A DNA stretch of 64,000 nucleotides, from NCBI GenBank assembly GCA_002778195.1, contig PCDI01000011.1:62001-126000 (forward strand), in the 5' to 3' direction. Origin of the DNA: Raffaelea ambrosiae. Lineage: Eukaryota; Ascomycota; Sordariomycetes; Ophiostomatales; Ophiostomataceae. The translations under genes and the position numbers were made by a program. The notes below the pieces were generated by a model. The model was not told the origin of the DNA. It saw only the letters and a list, made by a program, of their open reading frames with translations, and searched no databases. Of the stretch, positions 21,801 through 33,034 are shown one piece after another (the stretch's first letter is position 1; each line of letters starts with the position of its first letter).

Positions 21801-23901
21801 CGCGACTCGAGATCGAACCAGTGTTTCTGTTCTCGATGATCTCACCGCCAGAAATCACAACGGGGCTGAGCCGATCACGCAGAAACGGGTCATCTTGAGG
21901 CTGCGAGCTGTTCAGACTCTCGTGGGATGACTGCGTGCCGCGAGTGAGATTGCCAGTGCTCGTGCTGCGTCGACGACTTGCGCCGAGACGCCCATACCCC
22001 TCGTGACCGGTACCTGCAGCAGGCCCTTTTCGAGACGCTTTCTCTTTCTTATCGGCAAGGTGAGCATTGTCCGAAGCCGCAGCAGCTTTGTTTCGACGGC
22101 TAAATAAAGGGAAGCGGGTCCGGAAGTTGGCAAGGCTCGGGCTTGGAGTCCGTGTCGCCCGACCTGGTTCGGTAGAGCGTGCCCGATGCGGTTCCTCTCG
22201 AGATGTGCTGCTGGAGCTGGTGGCAGCCGAAGGCGCAGGTGCAGCTGCAGTTGAAGAAGAAGAAGACGTCGCCGCTCCGCCCTGATTCGTGGGGAGGTAC
22301 GATGAGGGCGGGCGTCGGGGTCTGCCCTGGTCAGCATCTGCTGGCAGCCGTGTCTCGTGCGTCCGCTGACTGTTGCTGTGCTGTTGGTGGTCCGGGTCAG
22401 AAGGCGGTGGCACGGAGGCAGAGCGAAGGCTGACCCGCCGGTCAGCCAACGTGGTGGATGTGAGATTGCTTTGTATGACAGGCAGTGAAATGCCCAGCTG
22501 GGACTGCAAATCAGGCGTCCCGTCTCTGCTCGGTCTGGTTGGTGGCCTCGGTGTTGACCGTGGCGAGGTGACGGCTTGCGTCTTTCCTCGCAAAGTGCTG
22601 CTCGATGCGGAAGCCGAAGAAATCGTCATTATGCTGTCGGATGGGCGTGCAGGCGGGCCTGGTCGGTACGGTGCCTCACTTTCGCCCTCCGACTTTTTAA
22701 ACTTCTGCGAAGACTTTCGTGGTGGAGGCGTGGGCGGCAAAGGCGGCGGTCTCTTCTTCTTCTTCTTCGCGTCCCCATGCTGGACAGTGCCGTTCGACGA
22801 CGAAGACGACGAATTCACTGATTCTCGGATGGCCGACAGAGGATGAGCGCTTGTGCCCTGGTCTTTGGGAGCGTCGTTCCCAAAGCTCCCGGCACGTCCG
22901 CGGCTGCTGTGTCTCGACCGTGCAGCCGACGGAGACCTCACCGAGGATATGACGCTAGGGGATTGAGACGCAAACGATGTCGGGGTGGTATCGCGGCTGT
23001 AAGGACCCTGTGCAGGCGACTCGGAAAACCGGGTGGATGGACTGGCGCTGACGCCACTGACCAGGCTGCTCGCGCCGGAGAACTGCGGAGTGGTGGCGGG
23101 AGGAAAGTTGTGGGTGGAGAGCCTGAAGAACACATCTGGCTGAGATGCGTCGGTGTTCGCTGGGTCCGAAGGAACCGTCTTGATGTTTCGGTACCTGTCC
23201 AGCTCGGGATAGATGGTTACGGCGTGCGTGGCAGTCGTCTCGGCCTTCTTGACCTGGCGGTGCTCTGCCGGGCTTTCAGAGAGACCGAACGTGATGCCGA
23301 GAGGCGTCTGTGAGCGGGATGTCGACGTGGCTGGGCTGGCGCCCCTGGGGATGCTGCGGGATTTCGGCTTCTCCGAGCGGCCGCTGCTGGCCGTGGCACT
23401 CGGCGAGGTGCCGGAGAGTTTCCGGCGGAGCGCAGTGCTGGGCACGCTGCTGCTCGCTGCTGCTCCGCTGGACGCGGAAGTAGATGTGGCGACAGATGCA
23501 TTTCGCGAGCGACTCGAAGAGGATGATGTGGACGCAGTAGACGAAGAAGCAGCCAAACCAGGTCCGACTTGGCTTGAAGAGCCGATGATCGAGCCCCACG
23601 ACTGGGACTGGTGTGTTAGGGGAGGGCGTGAATGAGAGGTGCTGCTTGTATTAGACGGCCCTCTTGACGTTGAGGACGTTGCAACTGATTTCGTTTGGGG
23701 AATCCTGCTCCCGGGTGTTGGGCGGCTGGCAGAAGACGAGGACGAGGCAGCCGGTGTGCGGGTCCTCCTTGGCTGGCCCGGTTGCCTGGCTGAGGGTCTA
23801 CTGCCGACTGTGTCTTGTGAGGTGCTGTTATCTGCCCTTCTCGGCCAGGCTACCTCAACTGAGCCGGGAGGGTATATTATGCCAGAGCGAGAAGACGCCA
23901 T
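18814..23901 (-). CDS. 1695-residue disordered protein with C-terminal methyltransferase-like domain
   Basis: Single-exon frame from an ATG at 23899-23901. Residues 1 to about 1370 are Ser/Pro/Arg-rich and disordered, with many polyserine runs, proline-rich patches (RPPPLPPTPPPRK near 390) and a Gln/Glu block (EKQEKQEQEKQEQQQ near 985). The C-terminal part (about 1380-1580) has a class I methyltransferase architecture: a first strand HSVLVLDGLGNDDW, a central FTTVVYRFP strand and RRVLKPGGYLELSVLDFD, the typical motif after the active site. The glycine-rich SAM loop is degenerate (D-G-L-G-N-D-D), so activity is uncertain. The very end contains a basic SKKLAGSKPKKDE linker and a conserved SLAEMISDNSPVADESITNM stretch. 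Function unknown. Similar fungal proteins are simply called methyltransferase-domain proteins. Confidence 0.85.
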   Translation of the reverse strand: MASSRSGIIYPPGSVEVAWPRRADNSTSQDTVGSRPSARQPGQPRRTRTPAASSSSSASRPTPGSRIPQTKSVATSSTSRGPSNTSSTSHSRPPLTHQSQSWGSIIGSSSQVGPGLAASSSTASTSSSSSRSRNASVATSTSASSGAAASSSVPSTALRRKLSGTSPSATASSGRSEKPKSRSIPRGASPATSTSRSQTPLGITFGLSESPAEHRQVKKAETTATHAVTIYPELDRYRNIKTVPSDPANTDASQPDVFFRLSTHNFPPATTPQFSGASSLVSGVSASPSTRFSESPAQGPYSRDTTPTSFASQSPSVISSVRSPSAARSRHSSRGRAGSFGNDAPKDQGTSAHPLSAIRESVNSSSSSSNGTVQHGDAKKKKKRPPPLPPTPPPRKSSQKFKKSEGESEAPYRPGPPARPSDSIMTISSASASSSTLRGKTQAVTSPRSTPRPPTRPSRDGTPDLQSQLGISLPVIQSNLTSTTLADRRVSLRSASVPPPSDPDHQQHSNSQRTHETRLPADADQGRPRRPPSSYLPTNQGGAATSSSSSTAAAPAPSAATSSSSTSREEPHRARSTEPGRATRTPSPSLANFRTRFPLFSRRNKAAAASDNAHLADKKEKASRKGPAAGTGHEGYGRLGASRRRSTSTGNLTRGTQSSHESLNSSQPQDDPFLRDRLSPVVISGGEIIENRNTGSISSRAESHESQTGSSASIGAGSGIGLGLRGPSSGSRNGSQVSLSPREGRNTLWPSAMPRKPRQASPLNSRLRRPSDSSDSEAGMMHSTLAFRRSVQRLQSPDTSQIHLPRPIVVQKPQSGLNPSVTSLDASIMSDDSALEVRPEFARGRKGSNASSNAPSAKKLTKRPRSPRKWNLFGRSQSQPASAKKTAQSASTVAVTVDTKFAVHEAKPVAFYTMLDSSEAEDGDMIDVEDVLREAHVWPPQSPERQRRPSTGQSGLAESMPSHPQAVLPSTPSSSSSRQHIFYQISPTSKLPGPARQQEKQEKQEQEKQEQQQREPVDVVVDRQPSQPPSQQQHARHDDGRPSQPPARNPLRPSRLPQVGRIPKVVSARSEKTSPMSFSRPFKRASMQMPASLPDSLDTQSVAKGLSPPKPSTPDLVHDGSTLTSSSADHIAPSHRLSRGPAFDGDRIDTGGEFLAFPPRNNSQSTSCTTSSSSGMLSFAAAATAVVPHPGAPLVEDEIWDEYNDLLGDEAVKAPQSATSSHGMPFHLEGSVAPLAAETTATATATAKESKAKVPAPELPLEPPNVAVHLQVRSLDETVRADRPPVPSSVYSSDMVTQAAEAADPSTPFSVSEFVSGYGDRSSAGSSGRKPVTSQRSSASSQRSVRAKMRVSDSSVYSQVSEDNSPTSQVNLRVGSMTVSKWLTFGHVLFSPARDDLVPVVSPPNGHSVLVLDGLGNDDWSFYAAETYPAATFFNLSPRPPLPVDCQNGGTAFPLTPPNHHQIQYKSYAEKLPFQSEIFTTVVYRFPAAAPESHYRNIISEARRVLKPGGYLELSVLDFDLNNMGNRTRRAIRRLKEQIHTQSPDTHLGSTADLILRLLGTKGYTDVKSCRVGVPVASNIPRSSSEAGSSSSSKKLAGSKPKKDERSLAEMISDNSPVADESITNMVARVGRWWHSRCYGEASISKVPGEAKDGASNNNMWTERALLAECEAWRTNLKLMVCYARVPDVRRVASV

Positions 23902-26900
23902 GGTGAGCCAACGTCATGAACCCGAGACTCGCAGGAGTTGGCATGGGTAACCATAACAGGTATGTGCGGTTGTGTCTAGCCTGTCATAGCAGTGAGGTTC
24001 GGGAGCAAGGCCAGACAAACCTGGCTGTGGGTAGATGGTCAGCACAGAAAGCGTCCAGCGAAAGAAAGAAGGAAGCAATGCAGCGTCACGAACCCTGGCA
24101 GTCTAGGTATTGAGTTGGAAATACTAGTTGGAAATGCCAGTGGGCGGGGGGCTGTTAGACGCCTCCCATTCAACGAACGAGGAACTGTCGTGAGGTCTTC
24201 GAGAAAGAGGTGCCGTCGACAGGAGAAGAGTGCCAAGTATGACAGGCCGTGAAACCAGAAGTGTGTATTTGGCTGAGCAGCTAGGAAGTTGAAAATAGAG
24301 AGGGTATCAAGTTGAGGCAGATGTGAGAAGAAAGATCAGAGAAACGGGAAATGGGATATTAGACGATGAGTAAGAAGAGAGTAGTACCGAGACCGAGATA
24401 TGAAAGAGTCACGAAGAGTGGACAAGTGAAAAAAGATAGAGAAAAGGAAGGCAAAAGACGATGACAGGGGTGGGTAGGTAGACGTAGCAGAGTAGGGAAA
24501 AAGAAAGTAAAAATGTCCGCCAGAGGGAACAAACCAAAATGGAATAAAGGAGGGCTGTGAAGAGGAGGGCAAAAGGTGTAAGTAGAAGCAAAACGTAACA
24601 ATATGGGGCATTCAACGGTAGTCAGTTGTGGGAGGGGGGGGGGNGGGGGGTTGAATAGACGCGTGAGGTAGCTTCGGAGCAGGACAGGCGAGAAAGGAGA
24701 GGCGAGAGGCCGCTAGCAAACAGAGAAGGTGGTGTCGAGGTTGGATGGTGTGGGTGGCCGTCGAAAGGGTGGTGTGGTGGGCGTTTATTCGAGGAGAGGC
24801 CGTTTCGGTGTAAGGGCCGGGTTGGTGTGTCGTCCAGGACAGTTGAGAAGGCGGAGCTAAGCAGCAAGAAGAAAGCAAAGACGCAAGGAAGAAAGCAAGG
24901 AAGCAGATATGCAAGTAAGAAAAGAGGCCGAGCAGCAAAAGAAAGCAAAGCAAGATAAGAAGCGCCGGGCTCCAAGCTGGGAGGGCGAAGGGCCGATGCG
25001 AGACCTAGTGAGCAAACTCTTAATACGAGAGAGTCTGTTTCAGAGTTGCCAAAACTGTCAAGACCAAGGTGAAGCTGGTTGAGGCAAAAGTTGAGAGGGA
25101 GGAGGGCAGAAGTAGGACATGGCTGCGGAGGAGTAGTCGTATATAGGACGGTCTACACGGAGAAGACCAGAAGACAATCGACAGGGGTTGCCTTCTCGAG
25201 AGGATGGAAGGGTAGGGGTAGGAAAGAGGGAGGAGACGGGCAGGGGTCCCAGAGAAGCCCACCAGATTCCACCGACAGGGGTGGCCGTGCTGTCACCCAT
25301 GACTGAGATATCACAGATGGAGATCCAGAGGCGGCCAGGAATAGCAGGCAAGCAGCAGTGGACAGCAGTGGGCAGTAGTGGACAGGCAGGGTTGCTATGC
25401 GTGGCGCTGCCGAGGCGTTGGGGGCCAGTCATCGGCGAGGCCTATGGCAAAGTGCAGACCGATTCTGGGGCTCCGCTGGCCGAGTCAGGTGTTCCATTTC
25501 TAGGCTGTCTCTGGCTGGCAGCCGTCGAGATTGGCCAGAGGGCGTCCGCGCTGTTGACCGACAGCCAGCCACGGGCAGGACAGCCATGGCTTGCAGGCTA
25601 CGCAAGCCACGAGGAGACGACGAAGAGCCAGAAAAGAAGAGGGCTGGCAGGGTCTGTGGAGGAGAAAATGGACCATGAACCAAGTCGTGGATGCAGACAC
25701 AGACGCAGGCAGCCAGGGCCAAACAGCCAAACAGCCAAAGCCAAAGGACCAAAAGAACCAAAGAAGAGTGGACCAGACGGGCAAAGGATGGCGGCGAGGG
25801 GGGCAAAAGCAGACTGACAGCGGGCGACAGCAGGCGACAGCTACTGGATGTGAGCGAGCAGCGTGGTGGAGCAGCCGTGGAGGTTTATTTTTGTGCTGTG
25901 TGGTTTCTGAGGTATTGTGGATTCGTGTTGAGTGGTTGGGTGGTTGAATGTTTTTTTTTCTTTTCTTTTTCTTTTGTGGTTTCTGGCTTTCCAGGTGGGG
26001 TTTGCGTGCTCGGCCGCAACTGAGATCAGTCTTTGGAGAGTCCTTTTTGATTCCTTGCTTAATCCCTTGCTTAATTCCTCCTCTTTTATCGGTTATCACT
26101 TTTGGCCCGTTCAACCCCCCCCGCCTGCACACGCTGCGCCCTGGTTGCTGCATATGGCGAGGCCCTATAGGAGGCTGAAGATCCAGCTTGCCACCGCCAT
26201 TGGCCGCACCATCCTGGAAGCCGCCCAATGGCGCCATGCCTTCTTGGGAAGCCTAGCATGGGCGGAGCAACAAGCAGGCCAGTGGAAAGAAGAGAACCAG
26301 CACAAGAACGAGAAGACAGAGACAGAAAGAACGAGATCGCCCTTCCTTCCCATCTTGGGACACCACACGCGCGCACAAGTGCCTGCGGAGTCTTGCGCTT
26401 ACTCGTGCTGCGTGAGGAAGGAGCGGTGGCCGAGATATGAGGAAGGAGCGACCACGAAGACTTTCCGAGCACGTTGACCGCACCGAGACCGACTAGTAAG
26501 GACCTTGCACGACGGTTGGCAGACAGGGAGAACAGAAGAGGCAAGACCCCATGGTGGCGGATAGCTGTGGAGAACACAGAGGCGCCGCCCCACCTGACTG
26601 GCGACGGTTTACGGAGCTGCATTTAGCGCAGAGTCAATCCAGACAATGAGAGTCCCTCCCCCCCCCCTCCAGTCTCCTCCTGTATCGTGTCGCCTACGAC
26701 CCTTTACTACCCATCCAGCTCTCGCACAGAGCACTTTTGTTTCTCGTGTTCTGTCTCTGACTGTCCCCTCCTGTTGCATCGCGATCAGTCCCCTCCGCTG
26801 CGGCGCCAGGGTTACTGGTGCAGCATCCGCCTGCATGTCTCGCAAGACGTTGCATTCAAGTCTCGCTCTGCACAAGCCGAGTGGCCGCTGTGGTGACGAT

Positions 26901-29900
26901 CGACCAAGGTTTGTGTGGCGGCGTGCAGCAGCGTGACCAAACTTAGCCAGAAGTACCCGCTCCCGAGACTCTGCCAGACACTCACACAGAACGGAGCACG
27001 GCCTGCCAGATACGGCGCAAGATATACTATATACGTAGTAACTATGTGCGGAAACCTGAGATATGACATGCGTCTGCACTGCACCCTACCTAGCACGTCC
27101 TCAGCACATCCTCAGCACACGGCGGCTTGTCGATCCCAACCACTGGCTGCTACCAGCCGTTCCCTCTTTTGTCTTTTCTCCACAGGGCATGGTGCTCACA
27201 GAGATTTTCAACTAGGTGACGCCGGAGTGGACTTTTCTGCACACAGACGTCCAACTCTAAACAGCAAGCATCGGCAGAGGTATCCCTCGCCGCAATACGG
27301 TAGGGAGAATACTCTTGAGCTTGTTAGTCTCTTGCCCGTCTGACCCTACCAACCACTAACTAGGCAAGGCCCGGTAGCCCACGGGGACTAACAGCCAACG
27401 GCCTCGTCTGGTGTTTGTTCCCATCACGTTGAGAACGGGAATCCTTCGCATGCCCGGACCATTGTTTCGCTGTCTCCTGAACCACGCGAGAGAGAGTGGC
27501 AGAAGAGAGAGACAAGGACTGTCATGCGAGGGGTTTCTTGCCTACACAATCAGCGAGTCTGATGTGATTGGCCGGCATACCCCGGGCGGCACAGAACACG
27601 GAGGCAGCCACACCCATCTGGCAATTGTCATTGGCCAGTAGCCTCTGAAATTCGTGATTTTTCGACCAATCAGAAAAATTGGCTCCACTTGGCCACCACC
27701 ACCCTGAGAGAATGACAGTGCGAAAGAAACGTGCCGCTCTCAAGGTCTGTGCTGCTTTGTGTATCTTTTCGTGTCGCTTTTTTCGAGTCGCTGGTACCAG
27801 TCCTCACCTCCTCTCACCAAGCGGGCCTCGTCTTCATCCAACACCCTCGGCCGGCTCGCCGCAACAAGAAACCCGGCTCAACTCTGGACGTACTTGCCCT
27901 GCACGTGAGCCAGTCCTACTACGTCTTGTCTCGCATTCAGTGCGACTCTCCAGCGGCTCGCCTCTGTATTCGCCCCGTGTCCTCTCCTAACGAGTCTGGG
28001 ATTGGCTCTGGCAAAACGGGTGGAAACTCTCAACGAGCCTGCCCTGTTCTTCCTCTCCCTCTTGCTCCCTCGATTCTGCACAAGCTCCGCACAGCTGGGG
28101 ACGACCCTTGCTGCGATCGGCCGGGAGGCTTGGCCGCTGCTGCGAGAGCTGAAAACCATTGTCGATATTGATGCGTTGGCACCGTACACAAGCCATGCTT
28201 TTCAGCGTCGGCAAGGAGTCAGCCACAGAAAGGGACCATCGAGGCGCAAATGCGACCGGGTCGATGCAGCGCCGTTTTTTGGCGACCCAGTCTTCTGGGA
28301 ATGGAAGAAATTTTGGCAGGTTTCCAGAAGGCTGCCTCCCAAAGGAGCCAAACCCCAGGCGGGTTACATGCGAGATTGGGGCTGTCCATCTTTCTGCGCC
28401 GTCCATCTACATGCTATTAGTTACGTGGTATCTGTGCGCTAGCCAGAGCGGCTCATCCATGTCGCTTGCTGCATGTCGAGCGCTTGCTGGGACCTTCTGG
28501 CGGTCTGCCGGATTCACCGTCGCTGTCACCTAAATATTCGTTGCAGATTTTTTGGGGACAGACTTTTCGTCTTCCTTGTTTCTTCCGGATTCCCTCCCCC
28601 CCTCACCTTGCTTCTACTATTTTTGCATCCTGGCCATTGCCGAGTTTCGAGATCTGCATCTCTCCATATTCTGGCTGCACTTCGCCACCGCATCTCAGGA
28701 GGCGAAAGCCGAGTTTTGCTGATGTGTTGGCGATGTGGTTGGATGCGCGGCACAGGCAGCCTCTGAGCGAGGCAGTCTGCCAGGCAAGGGCATGGAAAAT
28801 ATGGAGACAAGAAAACGGGCACCCGCCAGCCCAAATCTGCCTGCGGCCTGATGCCTGGCTGGGAATATCTGCAGGATGGTGGTCTTGGTATCGTTGGTTT
28901 CTAAAAGGACATCCCGAAAGGTCCTTCCGGGGGCATATTTTTTTTTTTTGGTGCTTCTCTATTATTGTCAGGGTTTTTTTTTTTTTTTTTTGCTCGCCAT
29001 CTCGCTCTCCCTGCTCCCCCCTTCGCACACTCCTTTTTGCTCCCGGCTCGTCGACCCATCGTGCACAAAACGGCACGTTTTGCCTGGCCTCGGCCTCCAG
29101 CGAGCAGGGGTCTTCGCCGCCGTCATTGGATAACCAAATCTGCAGTTGGTCTGCGGCGAAACTACTGGCGGCTGCGAGGTTGCATCTGGGCGACCGTTTT
29201 CCGTCGTCCTCTTTCTTAGCACCGGCCATTATGATAACGTGATCGGTCTGTAGGACACCGAGTGCGTCTGCTGCCTCTGCGTTTGCCTCTCCTCTTCAAG
29301 CAGCAGCCGTCCGAGTCCGGTCGACCTGTTGGCTTTCCGTTGGCTTCCTGTTGGCTTATTGCTGGCTTATTGCTGGCTTCCTGCTGTACTCGCCTAAGCC
29401 AATGGCCAGTGCCATTGACTAGCATCGCTCCAGCCCGTCTCGATGTCCGGGGCATAGACCCCTCTTATGTGCATGCTCGCTTCACCTGGTGGCAAAATCC
29501 TTCCAGGTCGCTCCTCACGCTTTCTGCCGGCCCTCTCTTGCCCCCTTCACTAAGAAGACCGTCAGCGCAAGTGCATTTCGTCTGTGGACCGGCCGTGCTA
29601 AGCTGGCCCTCTGTCAGACAGCTTCCCTGTCAAGCGGAATTGACAAGAAAGGAGGTGGAGAGGAGGAAGCTGTTTTTTCAGCCATCTGGTCTTTCTCTCG
29701 AGGACACCCTAATTTTGTCCTGGTCCCGACAGTCCGGATTGGTGTGAGACATGCAGCCGTCGTCAGCCTCAGCTTAGCCAGTGCTCTCTCTGCTTCGCAC
29801 GCCAGCCAGTCGATGCATTTTCCTGTCCCGATAAGCCCAACCAACCATCGTTGGTATGCTTTCTTATTTTTGTCCTCTTTTCCCCTTTTCAACACTACGA

Positions 29901-32900
29901 AGGCCGCCCTCTGTCTACACTTACCCCCTTTTGGTCCTGCAGCGGCTGTCTCTATGACAAGAAGGCTCTAGTATCTTTAGACAGCAGGATTCTCCCTTGA
30001 AGAAAAGCAATCTTCAACTCCTGTATGGGCCAAATCTCAAATCACGCGGCGTATCCACATGGGCATATGGCGTTGGCTTTCTGGAACAAATCGGCGAATA
30101 ACAGCTGCCGGTAGGGCTTAAGTCAAGTCCGCAACCGGCCCACGGCGTGCTCTTTGGTGTAAGTTGATCACTGGTCCCAGTGACCGTGGCCAGGTCCTCA
30201 AACCTGATTTGTTTACGTCTTTGTCTCATCTACAATAGCTGCGCCTGGTTGTTGCGTGGCCTGGATAAGTTGCCGTGTTGTCTCTCCAGATCATCACTTT
30301 CAGACAACAATTCGCCACTGCGAGTTGCCAAGTCATCGACTATCCTCCTGACCGAGCGGATTAGCCATCTCTAATTGCGAACCCACCCAGAGTGTTGCAG
30401 GCCAGAGTTAACCCTTCTGCGGTGGCTCTGTTTGCTGCTGCGGTGCTCACATTTATTTCTTTTCTTGCTCTCACTGGTAGTCACTAGCTGTTATGTGGAT
30501 GTTGACTGTTTGGCTCTCCCTATCTCTACATCTCTGTGTATATCCAGCACTGTTGGGGGGGGGGGGGCTTTAGAAGATAGGGGAAAACAAAGTCGCCTCC
30601 CGGCTCCCGGTCCTGGCAAGTCAACTGATCCATGATGTGTCTGGGGAAGAACGATCCGCGCCGGCCACCAGCGGGAGCATCGGCATGGGACGAAGAAGGC
30701 GGGCAGAGGCCAGGTGCCCATTGTTTCCTCCGCTGACACACTACGTGTACGCCACTGCTGCTCCATCACTTCCGTCTAGCTCGCACGCCGTGGCAATCCA
30801 GCGCTGGGCAGACAAGCTCACCTTGACCACTCAGAAGCCAACTTTCGACTTGTACCTGTCACACTCTGTAGTATGTGGGGGGGGGGGGGGTGAACACGGC
30901 CGGAGCACACACTTCCTCACACGATGCCCACCATTGAACCAGGAGACCCATCGGAAGGCTCTCGGTCTTACTTTCTGCTACCTCGAACCATTTGTTTGGG
31001 CGGACAAGTCCAATAATAGCCAGGCGTGCCTCTGCCGGACTGCTTCGTGACCGAGAAAAGTATTGTTCGCAGTTATTAGTTATTGGTCCTTTCGAGTATC
31101 TCCAAGGTTCCGTACTGGCACCAAATAGTCACATGTGGATATGTACAGGAACGCAGAGAGTGAGCTGCATGTAGCCCGCATTTGCACACGAGCGTATGAT
31201 TTGTGATGCCGAGAGCCGGGAGAACCGTGCTGATCTAGGGGAGGGGACAAGTGTGATACGTTGTAGTCGATGCCATAGAATGGCCAGATGCCTAGATTGA
31301 CATGTCCATACTTGTGAATATGGGGAAGGCATGCATGTACCGGGATGGTGAGAGATAAGACTTTCCCAAACTATAACGATATTTTGACTCGTGTTCGGGT
31401 GGTCGTCCTGTACTGGCTGGGTGTTTTGTTTACCGACCAAGTTGCATTGGCAAGCAGAGATGCAATGCCATTTTTCAGACGAGACCTGACAGATGTCTGC
31501 TTCCCTACACTCATTCTGGAGAACGTATATTCTGTGAGCGTACAGCCGTGTCCTACGAATCAAACACGGATGAGCTGGTCGAAGCAGTCACACAAAGGGA
31601 CACCAGGGAAGATGGACAATGATGGCAAATGGAAGACCGACCAAGACCACACAAAGCAGACCTGTGCAGAGCCGCGTGACTCCATTGTCATCATGACTTT
31701 CCCATTGTGTGAAGCTCTAATGTGCCTCGCCATTTCTTGTCTATATTTTATTCTCCGTTCTTGATATTTCCTCGCCAGTTGTCGCTTGTGCATTCCTACT
31801 CATATCACTGAGTTATTTGATCACAGAATGCGAAGCACCTGGGCACTGCTACTTACTCTACGTAACTAATAATACTGTAATTCCTCGCTTGCTCGCCATC
31901 TTGTCGGACAGCACTAGTTGTGGTCTGTCCTAATGGGCAAGACATCAAGTCAGAGTGCAACATCATCTTCACGAGGTTGGCAGCGAGGTTCTCCCCAGAT
32001 TTGGGCGCTATTTATTGGGGGCTCCTTGATTTAGCGCCACCAAATATACAGCTCACTAGCCTCGCCGCTGCCGAAAGCCAAATACCCTGAAAAGCAGCCA
32101 CAAAACGCTGGGGCTCAATAAAAATGGGCGGGTTATTGCAATGGCTGCTTAATATTCTGTGTTGAAATGGCTTGATATTACCAGCCATCTAACCCGGGAA
32201 TTATTAGGACTGCCCGGCATCTGGACTGACCTATCCCATGGCCGCACCAATTGCTCCCCGTCTCTTTCGCTGCCTCCTTCCACTCTAGTCTTTGCCCAGA
32301 CCACGCCGACCACGCCGCATCGCCCGTCGCACCGCACGAGATCCAGTACGCGGCAGCTTGTTTCCTTTTTTTGGGGCTCCTATTTTTCTTTTTTCGGTTT
32401 GTGCTCAGCCCTTGCAACGCTGTCCAGCCTGACACGTGCCTTCCTGAGTTTTTCGTCCATCTGCATGCACTCTGCGTGGCTTTTCGCAGCTTCCGCATAT
32501 TATCTCGCTTTCGCATGCTGTGCCCATCTCGCCCATTCCCTGTTTTTCACGGCACGCCGTCTTCACGTTCTACACCACCCCTGGCGCGGTGCTCGACTTC
32601 CTCGATCCTCGACGACCTCCTCCACAGGCCCAGCCACGGCTTACCTTCCACGGCCAGCTCTTCAGGGTCACGTCCTCCAAGCTGCTGCTACCTCTCCTGA
32701 ATCTGCACTTCGAGCCTCCATTTCGAATCTCCATCCCGAAATCTCGACCCGGCCCTGTTGTGCTCTGCTGTCCAATGGGAAGATGATGACGACCTCGTCG
32801 ACTGGTGTCTGTCCCAGCAGCTCGCATCACTAGCTCTCTCTCTCTTTTCTTTCTCGCCGCCTTCCTTCCTTCAGCTGCGTCCCCGACCCCGATCCGACAG

Positions 32901-33034
32901 CAGTATTACACATACTCCCCCCCATCGTGCAGACATTGAGAAACGGCTCCCGTGCTGTAGCTCCCCTGCAGCTGCCCGTTGAGGACATCGGCCGTTGATC
33001 CTCACCCCAGAGGCTCTACCAACCATCACCAGCC
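23902..33034. other. 9.1-kb gene-poor region between divergent genes
   Basis: No frame in this stretch resembles a protein family, shows intron-joined continuity or has the coding bias of the neighbours. The part next to the methyltransferase-like gene (about 24300-25300) is purine-rich on plus, so its minus strand is CT-rich as in fungal leaders. The part before 33035 is CT-rich on plus. The middle has homopolymer tracts (G-run at 30547, T-runs near 28941 and 28975). It could hold long leaders, noncoding RNAs or decayed repeats; none can be supported. Confidence 0.6.
24644..24644. other. Single undetermined base in a G homopolymer
   Basis: One N inside a run of about 20 G, likely a sequencing ambiguity. 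Confidence 0.99.

Noticed and set aside
28466..29242. 258-residue open frame in the gene-poor region.
   Set aside because: Crosses homopolymer T runs, resembles no family and lacks the codon bias of real genes here.
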